Shown here piece by piece: positions 34,293-43,507 of a stretch of 56,707 bases of DNA. Position 1 is the stretch's first letter, and each line of letters starts with the position of its first letter. The notes beneath the pieces are model-generated. The model made no database searches. It was given only the letters and a program-made list of their open reading frames with translations, and was not told where the DNA came from. The DNA comes from Oscillospiraceae bacterium. GTDB lineage: Bacteria; Bacillota; Clostridia; Oscillospirales; Ruminococcaceae. The translations under genes and the position numbers were made by a program. The stretch spans positions 1 to 56,707 of the forward strand of contig JAIRWC010000030.1 of assembly GCA_031253495.1 (NCBI GenBank), written 5' to 3'.

Positions 34293-34878
34293 TTTTGACG
34301 CGAAAAAGCGCGAAACGGCCGGGATAATCGCCGGAATAGACGAAGCGGGGCGCGGTTGCCTCGCGGGGGACGTTTTCGCCGCGGCGGTCGTGTTAAACGC
34401 CAAAGCCGTGATTGACGGCTTGGACGACAGCAAAAAATTAACCCCCAAAGCCCGCGACCGCCTTTACGGCGAAATCACGGCCAATTCAATCGCTTACGCG
34501 GTCGCGTCCGCCACTGCGGAGGAAATAGAGGAGCTGAACATTTTAGGCGCCGCGTTGTTGGCGATGGAACGCGCCTTCGACAAAATCAGCGAAAGCGTCG
34601 CCGTAAACCTCGCTTTAATCGACGGGAACAAGACCCCCGAATTGGGGGTCGCCGCCGAGGCCGTAATCGGCGGCGACGGGAAATCCGCCTCAATCGCGGC
34701 GGCTTCCGTCCTCGCTAAGGTCAGCCGCGACAGATACGCGCTGGAATTGGATAAAGCCTATCCCGCGTATCAGTTCGCCAAGCATAAGGGCTACGGCACA
34801 AAGCTGCATTATGAGATGATTGGGAAATACGGCGTCTGCCCCGCCCACCGTAAATCGTTCCTGAAGAAGATACCGTAG
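34252..34878 (+). CDS. rnhB: Ribonuclease HII
   Basis: Removes ribonucleotides from DNA. TTG 34252 is chosen as start because AGGAG (34239-34243) is eight bases upstream; an earlier in-frame TTG has no such site. 208 residues with GIDEAGRGCLAGDVFAAAVV, LDDSKKLTPKARD and KHKGYGT. The conserved acidic residues are present. It follows rbgA as in Bacillus. Confidence 0.93.
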   Translation: MEESRLKRLPPIFDFDAKKRETAGIIAGIDEAGRGCLAGDVFAAAVVLNAKAVIDGLDDSKKLTPKARDRLYGEITANSIAYAVASATAEEIEELNILGAALLAMERAFDKISESVAVNLALIDGNKTPELGVAAEAVIGGDGKSASIAAASVLAKVSRDRYALELDKAYPAYQFAKHKGYGTKLHYEMIGKYGVCPAHRKSFLKKIP

Positions 34879-34901
34879 CGCGCGCCGGAGAGAATATTAT
34901 T

Positions 34902-35291
34902 ATGGAAAGCAACGCGGGAAAGACGCGCGGGGATTTCGGCGAAAACGCCGTCTGCGACTATCTGTTCGAGCGCGGGTACGAGATAACGGCGCGCAATTAC
35001 CGCAAAAGATGCGGCGAAATCGATATAATCGCGGTTTTTGGAAACGAAATCGCTTTCGTCGAAATTAAAACGAGAAAGCGCGGCGGCTTAACGACGGGGT
35101 TTTCCGCCATAACCAAGGAAAAACAAAGGAGAATGGTCAAGACGGCTCAAGCGTTCCTTAAAGAAAACCCGCGCTGCGGCGGCAAGTCCGTCCGGTTCGA
35201 CGCGGCGGAGGTAACCGTAGGGCGCGGCGCTCCCCCCGAGTTAATCGGGATAGAGTATTACGAAAACGCGTTTGAACCGATGTTATTGTGA
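34902..35291 (+). CDS. YraN family (UPF0102) putative endonuclease
   Basis: 129 residues with a nuclease-like core: GENAVCDYLFERGYEITARNYR, CGEIDIIAV and FVEIKTRKR (the D...ExK pattern of the PD-(D/E)XK fold), which is the UPF0102 signature. Its biological role is unsettled. Position after rnhB is conserved in bacteria. GGAGAG lies upstream of the ATG. Confidence 0.9.
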   Translation: MESNAGKTRGDFGENAVCDYLFERGYEITARNYRKRCGEIDIIAVFGNEIAFVEIKTRKRGGLTTGFSAITKEKQRRMVKTAQAFLKENPRCGGKSVRFDAAEVTVGRGAPPELIGIEYYENAFEPMLL

Positions 35292-35298
35292 GGCGCTT

Positions 35299-36789
35299 AT
35301 GAAATACGCGAGCACGCGGGACCCGTCCGTCGGCATAACCGCCGCCGAGGCGATTGCGAAAGGCATATCGGCGGAGGGCGGCCTGTTCGTCCCCGAGGAA
35401 TTGCCGAGGCTGACGGAAAGCGACTTTTTATCCCTCGCGGAAAAGAGATACCCCGACCTTGCCTTCGAGGTGTTGAAACCGTTTTTGAGCGCGTTTACGG
35501 ACGATGAAATCCGCGGGTGGGTTTACGGGGCTTACGGCGGTAATTTCGGCGTCGAGGACGCGGTCGGGCTGGCGAAGCTCGGCGACGGCGAGTTTTTATT
35601 GGAATTGTGGCACGGACCCACCGCCGCGTTTAAGGATATGGCTTTGCAGATATTGCCGGGGATGCTGTCGGCTTCAATCAAAAAAACGGGATTTTCGGGG
35701 AGGACGCTTATACTTGCCGCCACGTCCGGCGATACGGGGAAAGCCGCGCTGGAGGGGTTCAAAGACGTTGACGGCGTGGAAATCGCCGTGTTTTACCCGC
35801 AAAACGGGGTAAGCGATATGCAGAAGCTGCAAATGGCGACGCAAGAGGGCGAAAACGTCCGCGTGTTCGCGGTCAAAGGGAATTTTGACGACTGCCAAAA
35901 CGGCGTAAAAGCCGTATTCGCCGATTCAAACGCGGTTAAATCAGCCGAATCGAGGGGGGTGGCGTTTTCCAGCGCCAATTCAATCAACTGGGGGCGGCTC
36001 TGCCCGCAAATCGCGTACTACGTTTTCGCTTACGCGCGGCTGGTTAAGCGCGGGGAAATCGTTTGCGGCGAGGAGATTAACGTAACGGTTCCGACCGGCA
36101 ATTTCGGGAACATACTCGCCGCCTATTACGCGAGGGAGATGGGAACGCCGATAAAGACGCTTATATGCGCCTCGAACGCGAACAACGTTCTCACGGATTT
36201 TATAAACACGGGGATTTACGACCGCAACCGCGAGTTCTTAACCACCGTGTCGCCGTCGATGGACATCCTCGTTTCAAGCAACCTTGAACGGCTTTTGTAC
36301 CATATTTCGGGAAATAACCCCGCTTTAATCAACGGCTGGTTTTCCTCGCTGAAAGAAACGGGCAGGTATGTGGTGGGCGCGAAGATAACGGCGAAGATGA
36401 AATCCGCGTTCTGCGGGGGCTGGTGCGGCGAAGACGATACTAAAGCGACGGTTAGGGAAGTTTTCGGCAAGTATAACTACCTCATGGACACGCACACGGC
36501 GGTGGGGTATAAGGTATACCGCGATTACGCGGCAAGAACGGGGGATAACGCCAAAACGGTTATCGCGTCCACGGCGAACCCGTATAAGTTCGGGGCGGCG
36601 GTTTACGAGGCGCTGTCCGGAAAGCCCCCCGCGAAGTCCGACAAAGGCTTCGGTATAATCAAAAAACTTGAAAAGCTCTCCGGCGTTCCCGCCCCGAAGG
36701 CGCTTACCGCGATTAAGGGCAAGAAAATCCGTTTTAAGGAAAGCGTGGGCAAAGACGGGATAAAAGAGGCCGTTTTGGGAATGTTATGA
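35299..36789 (+). CDS. thrC: Threonine synthase
   Basis: PLP enzyme converting O-phosphohomoserine to threonine. Start ATG 35299 is preferred (GAGGCG upstream, opens MKYASTRDPSVG as in ThrC) over an in-frame start nine codons earlier inside yraN. 496 residues, the longer ThrC type. The PLP lysine is in HGPTAAFKDMALQ; ATSGDTGKAALEGF and PTGNFGNILAAYYA bind phosphate. The end overlaps the phosphoesterase by four bases. Confidence 0.94.
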   Translation: MKYASTRDPSVGITAAEAIAKGISAEGGLFVPEELPRLTESDFLSLAEKRYPDLAFEVLKPFLSAFTDDEIRGWVYGAYGGNFGVEDAVGLAKLGDGEFLLELWHGPTAAFKDMALQILPGMLSASIKKTGFSGRTLILAATSGDTGKAALEGFKDVDGVEIAVFYPQNGVSDMQKLQMATQEGENVRVFAVKGNFDDCQNGVKAVFADSNAVKSAESRGVAFSSANSINWGRLCPQIAYYVFAYARLVKRGEIVCGEEINVTVPTGNFGNILAAYYAREMGTPIKTLICASNANNVLTDFINTGIYDRNREFLTTVSPSMDILVSSNLERLLYHISGNNPALINGWFSSLKETGRYVVGAKITAKMKSAFCGGWCGEDDTKATVREVFGKYNYLMDTHTAVGYKVYRDYAARTGDNAKTVIASTANPYKFGAAVYEALSGKPPAKSDKGFGIIKKLEKLSGVPAPKALTAIKGKKIRFKESVGKDGIKEAVLGML

Positions 36790-37478
36790 GTTTATACGCG
36801 ATTGCGGACCTACATTTGTCCCTTTCCGGGGAAAAGCCGATGAATATATTCGCCGGGTGGGAAAACCATATCGAAAAACTTGAAATCAACTGGAACAAAA
36901 CGGTCGGGGAGGGCGATGCCGTGGTGGTCGCCGGCGACATTTCGTGGGCGTCGGTCATCGGGCGGGCAAAAAAGGATTTCGCGTTCGTTCACGAACGCTT
37001 AAACGGCGTCAAAATCTTTATCAAAGGCAACCACGATTATTGGTGGACGACCCGCGCGAAAATGGACAGGTTCCTTGCCGACAACGGTTTCGACAGTATA
37101 AGGATTTTGCACAACGACGCTTATATCATAGGCGAAACCGCCGTTTGCGGTTCGCGCGGGTGGATTGGGGAAGACGGGGAGGAACCCGACAGAAAAATCC
37201 TTAAAAGGGAGGCGGGGCGTCTGGAAGCCTCAATTAAAAACGGTCTGTCAAAAACGGGGGAGGCGGTCGTGTTCCTCCATTACCCCCCCGTTTACGAAAA
37301 CGAGGAAAACGCGTACATTCTCGACGTTTTAAGGAAATACGCCGTGAAGCGCTGTTATTACGGGCATATACACGGCGGCGGCGCGAAAAACGCTTTCACG
37401 GGGGAAAAATACGGTATACGTTTCGGTATAATTACCGCCGATTCCGCGGGTTTCACGCCTGTTCTCATAAAAAAATAA
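36786..37478 (+). CDS. Calcineurin-like metallophosphoesterase
   Basis: 230 residues with the full metallophosphoesterase set: ADLHLS, VAGDISW, KGNHDYWW, LHYPP and GHIHGGG. These bind two metals. It belongs to the cytosolic group often seen next to biosynthetic genes in Clostridia; the substrate is unknown. ATGA overlap with thrC. Confidence 0.9.
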   Translation: MSLYAIADLHLSLSGEKPMNIFAGWENHIEKLEINWNKTVGEGDAVVVAGDISWASVIGRAKKDFAFVHERLNGVKIFIKGNHDYWWTTRAKMDRFLADNGFDSIRILHNDAYIIGETAVCGSRGWIGEDGEEPDRKILKREAGRLEASIKNGLSKTGEAVVFLHYPPVYENEENAYILDVLRKYAVKRCYYGHIHGGGAKNAFTGEKYGIRFGIITADSAGFTPVLIKK

Positions 37479-37515
37479 AATTCACAAAAAATCGCTGGAA
37501 ATTTTGAACCGTATG

Positions 37516-37524
37516 TGTTATAAT
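37516..37524 (+). promoter_or_regulatory. tig promoter with extended -10
   Basis: TGTTATAAT (TGnTATAAT) at 37516-37524. The hexamer 17 bp upstream is TGGAAA, matching the -35 consensus at four of six positions. Confidence 0.55.
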
Positions 37525-37546
37525 GTCTTCGCGCGAGGCGGGGCGA

Positions 37547-37592
37547 AAGGGCGAGAGGGAGCGAAAAATAAGGGCGAGAGGGAGCGAAAAAT
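37547..37592 (+). repeat. 23-bp tandem duplication containing the tig ribosome site and start
   Basis: Two identical 23-bp units, 37547-37569 and 37570-37592. Each contains GAGAGGGAGCGAAAAAT. The second ends at the AT of the tig ATG; the first runs into AAT-AAG and so has a ribosome site but no start codon. Confidence 0.85.
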
Positions 37593-38868
37593 GGAGATTA
37601 TCTCAAGCGGCAGGAAAGAAGCCAACGTCGTCGAAGTCGAGTTTAAAATAGACGCGGAGGAATTTGAAAAAGCCGTTCAGGCGGCGTTCTTGAAGCAGAG
37701 GAAAAACATAGCCGTGCCGGGGTTCCGCAAAGGGAAGGCGACAAGGCGGATGATTGAGGCGAAATACGGGGAGAACGTGTTTTACGAGGACGCGGTGAAC
37801 GGGGTTTATAAAACCGCCGTCCCCGACGTGGTCGACGAGTTGAAGCTGGATATCGTGGATTCGCCCGAGGTCGAGGTGAAATCGGTAAGCAGGGAGGAGG
37901 GTGTCTCGTTCAAGGCGCTGTTCACCGTGAAGCCCGAAGTGGGGATAAGCGGTTATATGGGGCTGGAGGCGCAAATCAGGAAAATCGAGGTTACCGAAGC
38001 CGATATCGACGGGCAAATCGAGAAAATGCGAAACGACAACGCGAGAATCATTGACGTTACCGAGCGCCCCGCCAAACGCGGCGATATCGTGAAACTTGAT
38101 TTTGAGGGCTTTTGCGGTAAAGAGGCGTTCGAGGGCGGCGCGGCGAGGGATTTCAGGCTTGAGATAGGCGGGGGGGCGTTTATCCCCGGGTTTGAAGAGC
38201 AGGTCGAGGGCAAAAGCATAGGCGAGGATTTTGAGGTGAACGTAACCTTTCCCGAGGATTATCATTCCGAAAATTTGGCGGGAAAAGAAACGGTGTTCAA
38301 ATGCAAGATACGCGAAATATCGGAAAAGGAGCTCGCGGAGCTTGACGACGAGTTCGCCAAGGACGTGAGCGAATTCGACACGCTCGAGGAGCTGCGCGGG
38401 GATATCCGCGGGAAACTTTCCGAAAACGGGGAAAAAATCCGCGATATGGAACTGGAGCGTGAAATCGCCGAGAAAATCGTGAAGTCTTTGGACGCGGACG
38501 TCCCCGCCGTAATGTTCGAGAACCGCGTGGACGAAATGGCGCGGGACTGGAGTTACAACAACCGCGTGCGGTTGGACGATTACGCCGCGCGAAACGGCAT
38601 GACCGTCGAGCAGTTTAAGGAAACCTTCCGCGAGACGGCGGAAAAACAGGTTAAATTCAGGCTGGCGCTTGAAAAAATCGCCGAACTCGAGGGGATTGAG
38701 GTTACCAAGGACGAGCTTGACGAAGAATACGAGAAAATGGCGAAGCGGTCGAAAATGACGGCGGAAAAGGTTCGCGGGCTTATATCGGAGGAAACCGTCG
38801 CGGACGACGTTAAAACCGAAAAGGCGTTGAAGCTGTTGAAAGACGGCGCGAAAATAACGTATAAATAA
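37591..38868 (+). CDS. tig: Trigger factor
   Basis: Ribosome-bound chaperone and prolyl isomerase. Start ATG 37591 gives the family N-terminus (MEIISSGRKEANVVEVEF); an in-frame ATG 29 codons upstream would add a repeat-derived tail. 425 residues. GFRKGKATRRM is the ribosome-docking loop, an FKBP-type domain covers about 155-245 (GDIVKLDFEGF) and the rest is the helical substrate-binding domain. It heads the tig-clpP-clpX group as in most bacteria. Confidence 0.95.
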   Translation: MEIISSGRKEANVVEVEFKIDAEEFEKAVQAAFLKQRKNIAVPGFRKGKATRRMIEAKYGENVFYEDAVNGVYKTAVPDVVDELKLDIVDSPEVEVKSVSREEGVSFKALFTVKPEVGISGYMGLEAQIRKIEVTEADIDGQIEKMRNDNARIIDVTERPAKRGDIVKLDFEGFCGKEAFEGGAARDFRLEIGGGAFIPGFEEQVEGKSIGEDFEVNVTFPEDYHSENLAGKETVFKCKIREISEKELAELDDEFAKDVSEFDTLEELRGDIRGKLSENGEKIRDMELEREIAEKIVKSLDADVPAVMFENRVDEMARDWSYNNRVRLDDYAARNGMTVEQFKETFRETAEKQVKFRLALEKIAELEGIEVTKDELDEEYEKMAKRSKMTAEKVRGLISEETVADDVKTEKALKLLKDGAKITYK

Positions 38869-38890
38869 AAAGCGCGGGCAAACGCAATAC

Positions 38891-38919
38891 GGCAATTTTG
38901 CGTGAAACGCCAAATTGCC
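38891..38919 (+). promoter_or_regulatory. Hairpin between tig and clpP
   Basis: GGCAATTTTGCG and CGCCAAATTGCC form a 12-bp stem with one mismatch and a 5-base loop, with no T run. It is not a CIRCE or CtsR box that I recognise. It may protect or process the mRNA ahead of clpP. Confidence 0.45.
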
Positions 38920-38934
38920 AATAAGGAGAACGAC

Positions 38935-39531
38935 ATGGATTATATGAGCCTTGTTCCGACCGTAATAGAACAAACCGGCAGGGGGGAACGCGCGTATGAC
39001 ATCTATTCGCGCCTGCTCAACGACAGGATAGTAATGCTTCACGAGGACGTGAACCATATAACATCGAGCCTTGTCGTGGCGCAGCTGCTGTTCCTCGAGG
39101 GGCAGGACCCGGATAAGGACGTCCACCTTTACATAAACAGCCCGGGCGGCTCAATCAGCGACGGCATGGCGATTTTCGACACCATGAACTATATCAAGTG
39201 CGACGTCGCCACGATTTGTTTGGGTATGGCGGCTTCAATGGGGGCTTTCATTCTCGCGGCGGGAGCCAAAGGTAAGCGTATGGCACTGCCGAACAGCGAG
39301 ATTATGATTCACCAGCCGCTTGTTCAGGGCGGTTTGTCGGGGCAGGCGAGCGACATAAAAATCCGTTCCGACCATATCATAAGGACCAAGGAAAAAATGA
39401 ACGCCCTGCTCGCGGGGATGACGGGGCAGCCCATAGAGGTTATCCAAAAGGATACGGACAGGGATAATTTTATGACGGCGCGGCAGGCTTTGGAATACGG
39501 GATAGTGGACAAGGTAATGGAAAAGCGTTAA
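38935..39531 (+). CDS. clpP: ATP-dependent Clp protease proteolytic subunit
   Basis: Serine protease that degrades proteins fed by ClpX. Start ATG 38935 has AAGGAG six bases upstream. 198 residues. The catalytic Ser is in [13 protein letters not shown], His in SEIMIHQPL and Asp in KDTDRDNFM. Length and motifs are complete. Upstream in-frame codons from 38902 are not needed. Confidence 0.96.
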   Translation: MDYMSLVPTVIEQTGRGERAYDIYSRLLNDRIVMLHEDVNHITSSLVVAQLLFLEGQDPDKDVHLYINSPGGSISDGMAIFDTMNYIKCDVATICLGMAASMGAFILAAGAKGKRMALPNSEIMIHQPLVQGGLSGQASDIKIRSDHIIRTKEKMNALLAGMTGQPIEVIQKDTDRDNFMTARQALEYGIVDKVMEKR

Positions 39532-39540
39532 AACACCCGT

Positions 39541-39569
39541 TTGGCGCGATTAAAAAAGAACGGTATAAT
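39541..39569 (+). promoter_or_regulatory. Own promoter of clpX
   Basis: TTGGCG 39541-39546 and TATAAT 39564-39569 with a 17-bp spacer, 17 bases before the ATG. Confidence 0.6.
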
Positions 39570-39586
39570 ACCGGGGGGGAGACGAA

Positions 39587-40915
39587 ATGCTCAGGTGCAA
39601 CTTTTGCGGCAAGCTGGAAAACCAAGTCGAGCGTATGCTTCAGGGCAAGAACGGGTTTATCTGCAACGACTGCGTTCTGACTTCCTACCATATGCTGTAC
39701 GACCGGGACTTGGACGGTTTCGAGGACGACGACGAATACGATTACGGCGGCGAATACGGCGATTATTCGCTCAAAGACATAAGGAGCGGCGAAATCATAA
39801 AGCCCGCCGAAATCAAGAAAATCCTCGACCAGTATATTATCGGGCAGGAAGAGGCGAAAAGGACTCTTTGCGTTTCCGTCTACAATCACTATAAGCGCAT
39901 ATACTTCAACGACAAGAACGAAGGCAGGGAAGACGGCGTCGAAATCCAAAAAAGCAACGTTTTGCTGATAGGGCCCACCGGCGTCGGGAAAACCATGCTC
40001 GTTCAGACTATGGCGAAAATACTGCAGGTTCCTTTCGCGATTGCGGACGCCACCACGCTCACGCAGGCGGGTTATGTGGGGGAAGACGTGGAAAACGTGC
40101 TTTTGCGGCTTATCCAGGCGGCTAACTTTAACGTCGACGACGCGGAGCGCGGAATAGTGTATATAGACGAGATGGACAAAATTTCCCGCCGAAGCGAAAA
40201 CACGTCGATTACCCGCGACGTAAGCGGCGAGGGCGTTCAGCAGGCGCTCCTCAAAATCATAGAGGGGACGGTTTCAAACGTGCCGCCCCAAGGCGGGAGG
40301 AAGCATCCGCATCAGGAATTCATCCAGATTAACACGAAGAATATTTTGTTTATATGCGGCGGTTCGTTCGACGGAATTGAAAAGATAATAACGTCGCGGA
40401 TAAATTCGACGTCGCTGGGTTTCGGCGCCGAGGTGAAAACCGCCAAGGAAAAGTCCGGCGACAAAACGCTCCACTCGATAATTCCGGAGGATTTGGTAAA
40501 GTACGGTCTGATTCCGGAAATCGTCGGGCGGCTCCCCGTGATTACGGTTCTCGACGCGCTTGACGAGGAGGCGCTCACGCAGATTCTCGTTAAGCCGAAA
40601 AACGCCATAATCAAGCAGTATAAATTCCTGTTCGAGCTGGATAAAATAGATTTTGAGATTGACGGCGACGCGCTTTCAAAAATCGCGAAGCTGGCGATTG
40701 AAAAAAAGACCGGCGCGCGCGGTCTGCGCTCGATTATGGAAAAGCTCCTTTCCGACGTGATGTTCGACGTTCCGGGCGACGAAAGCGTAGCCAAGGTTAT
40801 TATCACCGCCGACTGCGTGGAGGGCAAAAGCGAACCGCTCGTCGAACGCGGCGCCCCTTTGAAGAAAACGCCGCCCCCCGCCAAGAAAAACAAACGGGAC
40901 AAGCCGGCGGGTTAA
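39587..40915 (+). CDS. clpX: ATP-dependent Clp protease ATP-binding subunit ClpX
   Basis: AAA+ unfoldase partner of ClpP. The N-terminal zinc-binding domain has CNFCGK and CNDC pairs. Walker A is [12 protein letters not shown], Walker [11 protein letters not shown], and the sensor region includes [13 protein letters not shown]. 442 residues. The Gly-Phe pore loop (GYVGEDVE) is present. The C-terminal tail is Lys/Pro-rich. GGGGGGAG precedes the ATG. Confidence 0.95.
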   Translation: MLRCNFCGKLENQVERMLQGKNGFICNDCVLTSYHMLYDRDLDGFEDDDEYDYGGEYGDYSLKDIRSGEIIKPAEIKKILDQYIIGQEEAKRTLCVSVYNHYKRIYFNDKNEGREDGVEIQKSNVLLIGPTGVGKTMLVQTMAKILQVPFAIADATTLTQAGYVGEDVENVLLRLIQAANFNVDDAERGIVYIDEMDKISRRSENTSITRDVSGEGVQQALLKIIEGTVSNVPPQGGRKHPHQEFIQINTKNILFICGGSFDGIEKIITSRINSTSLGFGAEVKTAKEKSGDKTLHSIIPEDLVKYGLIPEIVGRLPVITVLDALDEEALTQILVKPKNAIIKQYKFLFELDKIDFEIDGDALSKIAKLAIEKKTGARGLRSIMEKLLSDVMFDVPGDESVAKVIITADCVEGKSEPLVERGAPLKKTPPPAKKNKRDKPAG

Positions 40916-40930
40916 AAGCCGGAGGTTTTT

Positions 40931-41746
40931 ATGTCTGTTATCGCCGCTTTCGCCGTGCCGCACCCGCCGATTGCCGTTCCCGAAATAGGGCGGGGCGAGG
41001 AAAAGAAAATAAAAAAAACTATCGGCGCGTTTTATAAATGCGCCGATATGATAGCGGAATTAAAACCGGAAACGGTTATCGTAACCTCGCCGCACTGCGT
41101 GATGTACGCCGATTATTTCCATATCTCGCCCGGAAACGGCGCGGCGGGGGATTTTTCCCGCTTCGGGGCGGGGGGCGTTCGGTTTGAGGCGGCGTATGAC
41201 GCCGAGCTTGTCTCCGAAACAAAACGGCTGGCGTTTGAGCGCGGCGTTCCGGCGGGAACAAGCGGGGAACGCGACCCTTCCCTCGACCACGGAACCCTCG
41301 TTCCGATGTATTTTATCGGCAAAAGATACGGCGGCTGTAAGCTGATGCGTGTCGGCTTATCGGGGTTGGGGTTGAAGGCGCATTTCGAGTTGGGGCGGAT
41401 AATAGCCGAAAGCGCGGAACGACTCGGGCGGCGCGCCGTTTTGGTGGCGAGCGGCGATTTGTCGCATAAGCTGAAAGAAAGCGGTCCTTACGGCTACGCG
41501 GAAGAGGGCGCGGTTTTCGACCGCGCTGTCGTCGAAGCCTTTGAAAGCGGCGATTTGTCCCGGCTTATGGATATTCCCTCGGATTTGGCCGACAAAGCGG
41601 CGGAATGTGGTTTGCGCTCGTTTGTGATAATGGCGGGCGCGCTGGACGGGGAAAGGTTTAAGTCCAAGCCGCTGTCTTACGAAGGGACGTTCGGGGTGGG
41701 ATATGCGGCGGCGGCGTTTACGCCGAACCCCGAAGGAACGGTATGA
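40931..41746 (+). CDS. LigB-like domain protein (AmmeMemoRadiSam type), AMMECR1 part absent
   Basis: 271 residues of the class III extradiol dioxygenase (LigB/MEMO) fold: VPHPPIAVPEIGRGEE, VTSPHCVMYADYF, PSLDHGTLVPMYF and ASGDLSHKLKESGPYGY hold the expected His and acidic residues. In clostridial AmmeMemoRadiSam protein A this domain is fused to a C-terminal AMMECR1 domain. Here the gene stops right after SYEGTFGVGYAAAAF, where AMMECR1 would begin, and overlaps queA by ATGA. The function of the system is not established. Confidence 0.8.
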   Translation: MSVIAAFAVPHPPIAVPEIGRGEEKKIKKTIGAFYKCADMIAELKPETVIVTSPHCVMYADYFHISPGNGAAGDFSRFGAGGVRFEAAYDAELVSETKRLAFERGVPAGTSGERDPSLDHGTLVPMYFIGKRYGGCKLMRVGLSGLGLKAHFELGRIIAESAERLGRRAVLVASGDLSHKLKESGPYGYAEEGAVFDRAVVEAFESGDLSRLMDIPSDLADKAAECGLRSFVIMAGALDGERFKSKPLSYEGTFGVGYAAAAFTPNPEGTV

Positions 41747-42765
41747 CCGATTTAAAAAGAACCGATTTTTATTACGAGTTACCCGAAAGGTTAATCGCGC
41801 AGACGCCGGCGGAACCGCGCGACGCTTCAAGGCTTATGGTCGTCGACCGCGCGGGCGGGGGTATAAGGCACGATTTTTTTTTCAACATAGCCGATTATGT
41901 AAATAAGGGCGATTTGCTTGTTTTGAACGATTCCAAGGTATTCCCGGCGAGGCTTCTCGGGGTTAGGCGAGGGGGGGAAGTCGGCGCGGAGTTGCTTTTG
42001 CTTGAGCAAAAAGGCGAAAATTTGTGGGAAGCGCTGGTAAAACCCGGGCGGCGGCTGAAAAAAGGCGCCGCCGTCGATTTCGGCGGGGATTTGTCGGCGG
42101 AAATTCTCGGTTCGCTCGAAGGCGGCACCCGTCTTGTAAGGTTTCACTTCGACGGCGATTTTTTTGAAATTCTCGATAAAATCGGGAATATGCCCACGCC
42201 GCCTTATATTACCGAAAAATTAAAGGATAATTCCCGCTACAATACGATTTTTGCGAGGGAAACGGGTTCGGCGGCGGCGCCGACGGCGGGCTTGCACTTC
42301 ACCGAACGGGTCTTTTCCCGCCTTGCGGCGAAGGGCGCCGAAATCGCTTACATAACGCTGCATGTGGGCTTGGGGACGTTCCGTCCCGTAAAAAGCCCGA
42401 ATATCTCCGGGCATAAAATGCACGCGGAACGCTTTCGCATGTCAGAAGAAACGGCGCGGAAAATCCGGGAAAGCAAGGCGCGCGGCAACCGCGTAATCGC
42501 CGTCGGGACGACCTCCTGCCGCGTTCTTGAAAGCGTTTCGCCGCGGTTCGCGCCGCGGTTCGCGACGACGGATATTTTTATAACGCCCGGATATGATTTT
42601 AAGGCGGTCGACGGGCTGATAACCAACTTTCACCTGCCGGAAAGCACGCTGTTAATGTTGGTAAGCGCGTTTATGGGGCGGGAAGAGGCGTTGCGCGCCT
42701 ATGCGGAGGCGATTAAGGAAGGGTACGGGTTTTTCAGTTTCGGCGACGCGATGATGATTATATAA
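41743..42765 (+). CDS. queA: S-adenosylmethionine:tRNA ribosyltransferase-isomerase
   Basis: Adds the epoxycyclopentane precursor of queuosine to tRNA. The N-terminus FYYELPERLIAQTPAEPRD, the motif LLVLNDSKVFPARLLG, the catalytic region AAPTAGLHFTERVF and NFHLPESTLLMLVSAF identify it. 340 residues, normal. No other queuosine gene is in the window. ATGA-coupled to the LigB-domain gene. Confidence 0.95.
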   Translation: MTDLKRTDFYYELPERLIAQTPAEPRDASRLMVVDRAGGGIRHDFFFNIADYVNKGDLLVLNDSKVFPARLLGVRRGGEVGAELLLLEQKGENLWEALVKPGRRLKKGAAVDFGGDLSAEILGSLEGGTRLVRFHFDGDFFEILDKIGNMPTPPYITEKLKDNSRYNTIFARETGSAAAPTAGLHFTERVFSRLAAKGAEIAYITLHVGLGTFRPVKSPNISGHKMHAERFRMSEETARKIRESKARGNRVIAVGTTSCRVLESVSPRFAPRFATTDIFITPGYDFKAVDGLITNFHLPESTLLMLVSAFMGREEALRAYAEAIKEGYGFFSFGDAMMII

Positions 42766-42815
42766 CACATTTTGTTTGGCACAAAACAACCCGGAAAAAC
42801 CTTATTCCGACTTAT

Positions 42816-42853
42816 CGACGTAACCCTAACTCGCCGACGTAACCCTAACTCGC
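42816..42853 (+). repeat. 19-bp direct tandem repeat, two copies
   Basis: Two identical 19-bp units beginning CGACGTAACCC lie at 42816-42834 and 42835-42853, between the convergent ends of queA and the YtxH-like gene. Confidence 0.85.
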
Positions 42854-42861
42854 CGCCCGCT

Positions 42862-43332
42862 TCATTCTCTCGGGGGAGAATCCTCGGAATCCGGGGATTT
42901 AAAAATTTCGTCCTCTTTCCCCCCGAAAACGCCGTCCCCCGATTCCTCGAACAGGTCTTCGGCGGAACTTCCGCCGCCGTCGTTAATCGAGGACACCATG
43001 TTCTTCAAGTCCTTGATGTCGTTTTTTATGTCGTTCTTGATGTTCGCGCCCGCCTCTTTCACCGCGCCCACGGTTTCTTCCCCTTTTTTCACCATGTCCT
43101 TGCTGCGTATGTCCTTGATTGTCTCAACCGCCTTGTCCGTTCCGGTTTTTATCGCGCCGACCGCGAACAGACCCGCTTTGCGGGCTTTATCCTTATAGCT
43201 TTCTTTGGCGTATACGGTAGGCTCTTCTTCCCCGGCGGGCTCGTCGCTTTTCTTCCCGAACATTTTCCTGCCGACCACATAACCCACGCCCACCAGCGTG
43301 GCGACCCCGAAAACTGCCGTAGTAAACTTCAT
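42862..43332 (-). CDS. YtxH-like small membrane or stress protein
   Basis: 156 residues. A short N-terminal hydrophobic segment (FTTAVFGVATLVGVGYVVGRKMFGKK) is followed by a long helical region with regularly spaced Lys, Glu and Asp (KDKARKAGLFAVGAIKTGTD, KNDIKNDIKDLKNM) and an acidic end. This matches the general form of YtxH/gas-vesicle-like proteins; the assignment is by pattern only. AGGAGG precedes the ATG and a good promoter lies upstream. It is a single-gene unit opposite ylxM-ffh. Confidence 0.65.
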   Translation of the reverse strand: MKFTTAVFGVATLVGVGYVVGRKMFGKKSDEPAGEEEPTVYAKESYKDKARKAGLFAVGAIKTGTDKAVETIKDIRSKDMVKKGEETVGAVKEAGANIKNDIKNDIKDLKNMVSSINDGGGSSAEDLFEESGDGVFGGKEDEIFKSPDSEDSPPRE

Positions 43333-43373
43333 TACAATATACCTCCTTTAAATTTTACGCTTTCGCTGTAAAT

Positions 43374-43402
43374 ATTATATACTTTTTCCCCCCCGTTGTA
43401 AA
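43374..43402 (-). promoter_or_regulatory. Promoter of the YtxH-like gene
   Basis: Minus strand TTTACA (43402-43397) and TATAAT (43379-43374), spacer 17 bp. Confidence 0.7.
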
Positions 43403-43440
43403 GCCTTTTTAAAAATTATTTGCCTTATTCGCAAAAACTA

Positions 43441-43469
43441 TTGACAACAGCCCCAAACACAGGTATAAT
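43441..43469 (+). promoter_or_regulatory. Promoter of ylxM-ffh
   Basis: TTGACA 43441-43446 and TATAAT 43464-43469, spacer 17 bp, close to consensus. The leader to GTG 43632 would be about 155 bases and consists mostly of the repeat array. A GGAGGG at 43474-43479 has no usable start codon at normal distance. Confidence 0.75.
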
Positions 43470-43507
43470 TAACCGGAGGGTGTAAACCTTGCCGCGTTGA
43501 CAAAGAC

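Noticed and set aside
37504-37590. Upstream in-frame ATG for trigger factor
   Set aside because: It lies within the promoter (overlapping the -35 to -10 interval) and would add a repeat-derived tail absent from the family.
38891-38919. CIRCE/HrcA or CtsR operator before clpP
   Set aside because: The sequence does not match TTAGCACTC-N9-GAGTGCTAA or the CtsR heptad repeat.
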